Notes under the pieces: generated by a model | What the model was told of the DNA's origin: nothing | What the model saw: the letters and a program-made list of their open reading frames with translations, nothing else | Database searches by the model: none | In this document: positions 59,501-64,000 of the stretch, piece by piece | Position numbering within the stretch: position 1 is the stretch's first letter | Layout of the letters: every line of letters starts with the position of its first letter | Assembly (NCBI RefSeq): GCF_001280085.1 | Contig: NZ_LGED01000195.1 | Location: 58,339 to 122,338 of the forward strand | Length of the DNA stretch: 64,000 nucleotides | Reading direction: 5' to 3' | Source of the DNA: Saccharothrix sp. NRRL B-16348 | GTDB taxonomy: Bacteria > Actinomycetota > Actinomycetes > Mycobacteriales > Pseudonocardiaceae | Translations under genes and position numbers: made by a program

Positions 59501-59956
59501 GCCGTGGAGCCCCTGCTGACCTCGAACCCCGGGCGGCTGCTCCCGCGGCACCAGTGGCTGCCGGACGTGGCGCGGCTGGCACTCCGCAACGGGCGGTCGG
59601 ACATCGCCGAGCGGGCACTCGCCGGGTGCGTCGAAGAGGCCGCCCTGGAACGGGTCCCCGGCCGGGCGTCCGCCGCCGAAGCCCACTGCCGAGGCCTGCT
59701 GGAGGGCGACCCGGAACCGGTGCTCGCCGCCGCGGCCCGCTACCGGGAGGTGGGCCGTCCGGTGGAGCTGGCCGAGGCGTTGGAGGACGCGGCGGTGCTG
59801 CTCGCGGCCCGCGGCGACCGCGCGGCGGCCGAGACGGCGTTCCGCGAGGCGGTGGCCCTGTACGAGGGACTGGGCGCGGTGCACGACGTGCGACGGGCGC
59901 AGGCCCGGATGCGCGGACCACGCGGTGAGGGGCAGGAGTTCGGATGGGTCGGCTGA
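56543..59956 (+). CDS. SARP/AfsR-like regulator with AAA NTPase and TPR-like C-terminus
   Basis: A 1137-residue protein: winged helix (8-100; VRVELLGAVRAWRNG, DELIDGVWGDSPP, SGYCLRV), activation domain (about 105-245, ending LVEELGIEPGSALRQ), NTPase with Walker A GGEPGIGKS near 305, Walker B IVVDDLQWVDE, and about 600 residues of TPR-like helices. It lacks a C-terminal LuxR HTH. GTG 56543. It has the same length as, and is clearly homologous along its whole length to, the next gene, so the two arose by tandem duplication. Confidence 0.9.
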   Translation: MTAAPVPVRVELLGAVRAWRNGVEVDLGTARRRAVFVLLALRAGQAVSKDELIDGVWGDSPPATAGAGLHTYISGLRRALEPERAKRSAGVVLTSAGSGYCLRVPVDGVDVHRFERHRERARELADRDPALALAELEQAHGLWRGEALSGVPGPFAESQRSRLHELRLATAERRAELALVVGRHEDVIADLAALTREHPVREGLRALLMTALHRAGRQAEALEVYHDARRVLVEELGIEPGSALRQALRAVLEDKADDVPAPRVGASPMIEPAVFVGRDEEADLLRVAVSDLVAGRGGAVWVGGEPGIGKSALLATGLSRAAEAGCRVAWAAGDEFGPRTPLRVLLDCLDVTESSADPRRAALAQALRGTADASDDPVPLVIERLLGLIDELCDEAPLVIVVDDLQWVDEASVLLWHRLLRVARQWPLLLVAAGRPVPRRADVEQVRRAVVGSGGRVVELGPLSDESVTAMLTERLGAPPGRSLRAVIGLTAGNPLYTKDLVDVMLREGAVRVVDGVAERAPGADQELSRSLVSVLARRLGFLSAATTDVLRSASLLGDEFALGDVATATGRPLGGLVAAVEEATAAGVLDDGGPKLAFRHRLIRKALYLSVPAGVRAALHRQAADALAEAGAPVEVVVGQLAAAPATVDEWAADWLVANAVVLVNRAPDAAIGLLRAVIAESTVDGEHRERLAALLATLMFWLGRPPQAAARYVLARTRDADRAAGMRWILAYTCYRDGQVTEAVDGLRAAVADDAVPPPWRARLESLLAVVQREGLNDVAAAEETANRALRRGEDAGDDLAAAHALQGLWQVSTVRRDHAEALERVDRALALTDGRHDLGTLRLSLLDDKAFTLQSLDRLDEADDVLRAARDLARTGGIGPHVTTTVQDYWRGRWDRALAEADALRDDPGTAYELRERGPVLLARGVAALIAARRGRTRDAEDHLRAAADQPSVTPSDRENGDYLLAARAVLADRAGRPDEAFAAVEPLLTSNPGRLLPRHQWLPDVARLALRNGRSDIAERALAGCVEEAALERVPGRASAAEAHCRGLLEGDPEPVLAAAARYREVGRPVELAEALEDAAVLLAARGDRAAAETAFREAVALYEGLGAVHDVRRAQARMRGPRGEGQEFGWVG

Positions 59957-60043
59957 GGGGCCGCGGCAGAGCAAGGGCGGTGGGGTGAACCCCGGTGGGC
60001 GGCGGTACGTGTGCACGGTGTCGGACGAGAGGTGGTCTGCGGG

Positions 60044-63000
60044 ATGACGGGCGCGTTGCGGGTCGAGCTGCTGGGCACGGTGCGCGCCTGGTCGGGTGAG
60101 CGGGAAGTGGACCTCGGCTCCTCGCGGCCACGGGCGCTGTTCGCGATGTTGGCGCTGCGCTCCGGCGGCGTGGGACGGGACGAGCTGGTCGCGGGCGTCT
60201 GGGGCGCCGACGCGCCGCCGACCGCGGAAGGCAGCGTCCACACCTACGTGTCGACCCTGCGCAAGGCGCTGGAACCCGACCGGCCGCGAGGCGTCCCGGC
60301 ACGGCTGCTCGTGTCCGTCGGCTCCGGCTACCGGCTGCTGGTGGACGGCGGGCTGGACGTGGCCGGGTTCGAGTCGCTGCGGGACCAGGCCAGGCGGCAG
60401 CTCGCCGACGGCGACCCCGGCGCCGCCCGGCGTGCGCTGGACGAGGCGTTGGCGCTGTGGCGCGGAGAGGCGCTGGCCGGGCTGACCGGCCCGTTCGCCG
60501 AAGCCCAGCGGCGCAGGCTCGGCGAGGCGCGGACCACCGCGCGGGAACTGCGCGCCGAGGCCGCGCTCGCCTCCGGCGCCCACGCCGAGGTCGTGGCCGA
60601 ACTCGCCGACCTCGTGGCCGAGGAACCGTTGCGGGAACGGGCACGCGAGCTGCTGATGCTCGCCCTGCACCGGTCCGGGCGCACCGCCGAAGCGCTCGAG
60701 GTGTTCCGCGACGCGCGCCGGGTCCTCGTCGCGGAACTGGAGGTCGAGCCCGGCCGTCGGCTGCGCGCCGCGCACGAGCACATCCTCAGCGGCACGGACC
60801 CCGCGCCGGTGGCCGCCGTGCGCCGACCGTCCTTCGTGGAGCCCGTCGACCCGCCGCTCGACGCGGAACTCGTGGGCCGGGACGTGGAGCTGGCCGCGGT
60901 GCGACGGGCGGTCGACGACGTCACCACCGGCGCGGGCAGGCTGCTGTGGATCGAAGGCGAGATGGGCATCGGCAAGTCCGCGCTGCTGGCCGCGCTGCTG
61001 GCGCAGGCCACCCGGTCCGGGCACCAGATCGCCCACGCCGTCGCCGACGAACTCGGCAGCCGGTTCCCGTTGCGGCTCGCCCTGGACTGCCTGCGCGTCG
61101 AGACGCGCTCCCGCGACCCGAGACGAGCGGCCACCGCGCGGGCCCTGCGCCAGGAACGGCCCGCCGGCTCGATCTTCGCCGACTCCGACCCGGTGTTCGG
61201 CGCGGTCGACCGGCTGGTCGCCCTGGTGGAACAGCTGTGCGCGGACGGTCCGCTGGTGTTCGCGCTCGACGACCTCCAGTGGTCGGACGAGACCAGCACG
61301 CAGGTGTGGCACCGGCTGACGACCGTGGCACGACGGCTGCCGCTGCTCCTGGTCGGCGCGGCCAGGCCGGTGCCGTACCGGGCCGAGGTCGCACGGCTGC
61401 GCCGGGACGTCGAATCGGGCGGTGGCGCGGTGCTCGACCTGGCGCCGTTGGCCGACACCGAGGTCGCGGGCCTCGTCGGACGCCTCGTGGGCGCGTCGCC
61501 CGGACCGGGCCTGCGCCGGATCGCCGCCCGCGCCGGCGGCAACCCGCTGTACCTGCGCGAGGTCGCCGACGCGCTCGTCCGCGAACGGGTCGTCGAGGTC
61601 GCCACCGGGGTCGCCGACGTCGCCACGCACGCGTTGGACCGGGTCCCGGTGTCGCTGGTGTCCGCGGTGACCGGCCGGCTGGACTTCCTGTCCGACCCGA
61701 CCCGGGAAGTGCTGCGCTGGTCCGCCCTGCTCGGCGGCGAGTTCGCCGTGGAGGACCTGTCGGTGGTGCTCGGCACGCCCGTGTTCGACCTCGCCGGACG
61801 GCTCGAGGAGGCCATCGCGGCGGGCGTGCTGCGCGACGCCGGCCCCCGGATGGCGTTCCGGCACCCGCTCATCCGGCAGGCGCTGTACGAGGGGACACCC
61901 GCCGCCCTGCGCACCGCGCTGCACCAGCAGGCGGCGCAGGCGCTCGCCGCGTCCGGCGCGCCCGTCGACCACGTGGCCGAGCAGCTGCTGGCCGCGTCCG
62001 GCGAGGTCGGCTCGTGGGTGGTGGACTGGCTGGTCGCGCAGGCGCCCGCGCTGGTCTACCGGGCGCCGTTGGTGGCGGTCGAGCTGTTGCAGCGCTGCCT
62101 CGGGTCGTCGGTCGTGCGGGACGAGCGTGACGCGACGTTGATGGCGCACCTCAGCAGCGCGTTGTTCCGGATCGGGCGGGATGCCGAAGCCGAGGAGCAC
62201 GCGCGCCGGGCGTTGCCGCGGTTGCGGTCGCCGGACCTGATCGCCGAGGTGCGCTGGACTTTGGCGTACATGCCGTACCGGGGCGCGCGGGCGGAGGAGG
62301 CGGTGACGGCGTCGCGGGAGGCGTTGGCCGATCCCGTGCTGTCGGACATGTGGCGCGCCCGGCTGCTGTCGTTGCTGGCACTGGTGCAGCGGGCGGGCAT
62401 CGGTGAGCTCGACGGGGCCGAGGCCAGCGCGCGGGCGGCCATCGAGGCGGGGGAGCGGGCGGCCGACCCGTTCGCGATCGGGCAGGCGCTGGAGGTGCTG
62501 TGGCAGGTGGAGGCGGTGCGCCGGGACTACCCGCGTGCCGTCGCGTACCTCGATCAGGCGCTGGACGTGGTCGGCACCGACGTCGCGCTCACCGACCTGC
62601 GGCTGTTGTTGCTGGACAACCGCATCTTCACGCTCCAGTGCCTGGACCGGTTGGACGAGGCTACGTCGAGCCTGCGTGCCGCGTTCGACCTGGCCGGGCG
62701 GGGCACCCCGGTGGCGGGCCTGCACCTGGCCGCCGCCGTGCACCAGTTCTGGCTCGGCGGGTGGGACGAGGCGGTGTCGCGGCTGGAGGCGGTCATCGCG
62801 GACCCCGAGTTCACCGGCTACGGGCTGCGGGAGGGCGGACCGGTGCTGCTGCACGGGGTGGTCGCGTTGATCGCCGCGCACCGGGACGACGGCGCGCGGC
62901 TCGACACGCACCTGACCACCGGGTTGACGTTGCCCCTGGTGACCGAGGCGTACCGGGAGAACTGCGACTTCCTGGTCGGGGCACAGGCGATGGCGGCGGC

Positions 63001-63457
63001 CCGCGAGGGTGATCACGCGGGGGCGGTCGCCGTGCTCGGCACGATCCTCGACACCCGGTACGCCGACATGATGCTGCGGCACCAGTGGCTGCCGGAGCTG
63101 GTGCGCCAGGCGCTGGCGTGCGGTGATCACGCCACGGCTCGGGCGGCCGTCGAAGCGTGCGAGGCCGAGGCCGCCCGAGAAACCAAGGCCGCCCGCGCCG
63201 CCGCGGCCGCGCGGCGGTGCCGGAGCGTGCTGGCGGCCGACCCGGAGGGCCTGGTGCCCGTCGTCGGTCACTACCGGGCGGCGGGTCGGACGTTCGAGCT
63301 GGCGCAGACTCTCGAGGACCAGGCCGTCCTGCTCGCCCGGCGGGGCGAGGCGGCGGAGGCCGAGGGCGTCGTCAGCGAGGCACTCGACCTCTACCGCGGT
63401 TTCGGCGCTCGCTGGGACGTGCGACGAGCCGCCGCACGGGTCGCGGAGGCGGGCTGA
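60044..63457 (+). CDS. SARP/AfsR-like regulator, tandem paralogue
   Basis: A 1137-residue paralogue of the preceding gene: LRVELLGTVRAWSGE, DELVAGVWGADAPPT, SGYRLLV, VLVAELEVEPGRRLR, Walker A GEMGIGKS near 305, Walker B FALDDLQWSDE, and TPR-like C-terminal helices, with the shared HQWLPELVRQAL block near the end. ATG 60044 is preceded by a GAGAGGTGG run; an in-frame GTG at 60011 would add 11 unrelated residues. It lies 87 bp downstream of its copy in the same direction. The third SARP in 12 kb, suggesting layered control of a nearby or distal metabolic cluster. Confidence 0.9.
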   Translation: MTGALRVELLGTVRAWSGEREVDLGSSRPRALFAMLALRSGGVGRDELVAGVWGADAPPTAEGSVHTYVSTLRKALEPDRPRGVPARLLVSVGSGYRLLVDGGLDVAGFESLRDQARRQLADGDPGAARRALDEALALWRGEALAGLTGPFAEAQRRRLGEARTTARELRAEAALASGAHAEVVAELADLVAEEPLRERARELLMLALHRSGRTAEALEVFRDARRVLVAELEVEPGRRLRAAHEHILSGTDPAPVAAVRRPSFVEPVDPPLDAELVGRDVELAAVRRAVDDVTTGAGRLLWIEGEMGIGKSALLAALLAQATRSGHQIAHAVADELGSRFPLRLALDCLRVETRSRDPRRAATARALRQERPAGSIFADSDPVFGAVDRLVALVEQLCADGPLVFALDDLQWSDETSTQVWHRLTTVARRLPLLLVGAARPVPYRAEVARLRRDVESGGGAVLDLAPLADTEVAGLVGRLVGASPGPGLRRIAARAGGNPLYLREVADALVRERVVEVATGVADVATHALDRVPVSLVSAVTGRLDFLSDPTREVLRWSALLGGEFAVEDLSVVLGTPVFDLAGRLEEAIAAGVLRDAGPRMAFRHPLIRQALYEGTPAALRTALHQQAAQALAASGAPVDHVAEQLLAASGEVGSWVVDWLVAQAPALVYRAPLVAVELLQRCLGSSVVRDERDATLMAHLSSALFRIGRDAEAEEHARRALPRLRSPDLIAEVRWTLAYMPYRGARAEEAVTASREALADPVLSDMWRARLLSLLALVQRAGIGELDGAEASARAAIEAGERAADPFAIGQALEVLWQVEAVRRDYPRAVAYLDQALDVVGTDVALTDLRLLLLDNRIFTLQCLDRLDEATSSLRAAFDLAGRGTPVAGLHLAAAVHQFWLGGWDEAVSRLEAVIADPEFTGYGLREGGPVLLHGVVALIAAHRDDGARLDTHLTTGLTLPLVTEAYRENCDFLVGAQAMAAAREGDHAGAVAVLGTILDTRYADMMLRHQWLPELVRQALACGDHATARAAVEACEAEAARETKAARAAAAARRCRSVLAADPEGLVPVVGHYRAAGRTFELAQTLEDQAVLLARRGEAAEAEGVVSEALDLYRGFGARWDVRRAAARVAEAG

Positions 63458-64000
63458 CAGCTCGCGGAGGTCGGCTGACGGCTCACGGTCGGCTGGCGGC
63501 TCTTGGCGGCGGGCTGACGGCTCGCGGTGGCCTGGCGGCTGTTGGTGGCGGGGGCGGGCTTGCGGCTCGCGGTGGGCCGACAGCTCGCGGAGGTGGCCGA
63601 CGGGGAACGCAGGCCGGCCGACAGGTCGCCGCGCGGGCGGGTGCACGTCACGGAGGTGCGGCGACAGGGCAGCGGCGGGTTGATGGTCGGCGGAGACAGA
63701 GGTCCGGCGGCAGGTGGTGGAGGTCGGCTGACGGGTGGTGGCGGAGCGGCGGCAGGTGGCGGTGGCGGGTTGATCGCTGGTGGAGGTCGGACGGCGGGCG
63801 GTGGTCGACCGAACGGTCGCGGTGGGCCGACGAGTGGCGGTGGTCGGCTGGCAGGTCGAGGTGCGGCGGAGGTTGGCAGTGGTCGGCTGGCACGTCGCGG
63901 CGGTGCGGCGGCAGGTGGTGGTGGGCTGGCGAGTGGTGGGGCGGCGAGTGGTGGCGGTGCGGCGGCGGGTGGTGGTCGGCTGGCGGGCGATGGTGGGGCG
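63458..64000. repeat. G-rich low-complexity degenerate repeats, no gene
   Basis: The last 543 bases consist of variants of GGCTGACGGCTCGCGG and, further right, GGTGGTGGxxGGCGG units on the plus strand. The open frames across it encode only Arg/Pro/His-rich or Gly/Arg-rich low-complexity peptides without SD sites. It resembles the repeat spacer at 3.3 kb but is longer. Confidence 0.55.

Noticed and set aside
58124..63646. A very long open frame (about 1840 codons) on the minus strand over both tandem SARP genes
   Set aside because: It is the antisense shadow of high-GC coding DNA: the product is His/Arg/Gln/Pro-rich without any domain, and the plus strand encodes clear SARP, NTPase and TPR motifs.
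1..64000. tRNA, rRNA, insertion sequences or attachment sites
   Set aside because: I looked for tRNA-like cloverleaf ends, transposase motifs with terminal repeats, and integrases, and found none I could support. The 87-aa ORF at 37496 has only a faint transposase-like helix pair.

Overview
The window is very GC-rich, uses almost only G or C at third codon positions, starts many genes with GTG or TTG, and carries SARP/AfsR-type regulators, MIO ammonia-lyases and NB-ARC/TPR proteins. That points to a filamentous actinomycete. A Pseudonocardiaceae relative (Saccharothrix or Actinosynnema type) is my guess; no rRNA or other marker gene is present to settle it. Gene starts below were chosen from Shine-Dalgarno (SD) sites, 4-nt stop/start overlaps, or a leaderless pattern (TANNNT, 6-8 nt, then the start codon) that recurs here.

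0-12 kb: small metabolic and regulatory units. A MIO aromatic amino-acid lyase with the His-Leu selectivity pair of tyrosine enzymes is divergent from a flavin monooxygenase and the first 45 codons of an AMP-dependent ligase; a 9+9 bp palindrome lies between the two promoters. Next come a response regulator/kinase pair, a PadR/membrane-protein operon, a class II DAHP-synthase-like protein that has lost key catalytic residues coupled to an FAD monooxygenase, a second PadR/membrane operon with a perfect 20-bp operator, and a two-domain VOC protein.

12-25 kb: a probable conflict locus. One gene fuses a class III nucleotide cyclase domain, two membrane helices and a macro-like domain of the Thoeris ThsA type. 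It converges on a TIR-like (PF10137 type) protein, which is in an operon with one of two divergent, paralogous HExxH proteins. Beyond lie a luciferase-like oxidoreductase, a WGR/beta-propeller protein, an 834-residue protein with the LQRSAGNAAV leader of contractile-injection-system-associated proteins, a lipoprotein, and a VanY-like peptidase downstream of an OmpR/kinase pair.

27-42 kb: the most striking region. Two tandem giant proteins (2111 and 959 aa) both begin with a diadenylate-cyclase (DisA_N/DAC) domain and continue into STAND NTPase modules with HEAT- or TPR-like C-termini; I know of no described system with this architecture. Shortly downstream is a CBASS-like operon (CD-NTase ending in glycine, separate E2-like and E1-like proteins) without a recognisable effector, then a short Rho paralogue with altered motor-loop residues. 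Three unrelated nucleotide-signal synthase families therefore lie within about 29 kb.

42-64 kb: an EamA transporter with divergent LysR regulator, a secreted GH43/CBM13 galactanase-like enzyme with a LacI-type operator, an NB-ARC/TPR protein with near-identical repeats, a secreted TNT-domain NAD glycohydrolase, a cytochrome P450, and three large SARP-NTPase regulators around a Drr-type ABC exporter. The last 540 bases are low-complexity G-rich DNA without a gene.
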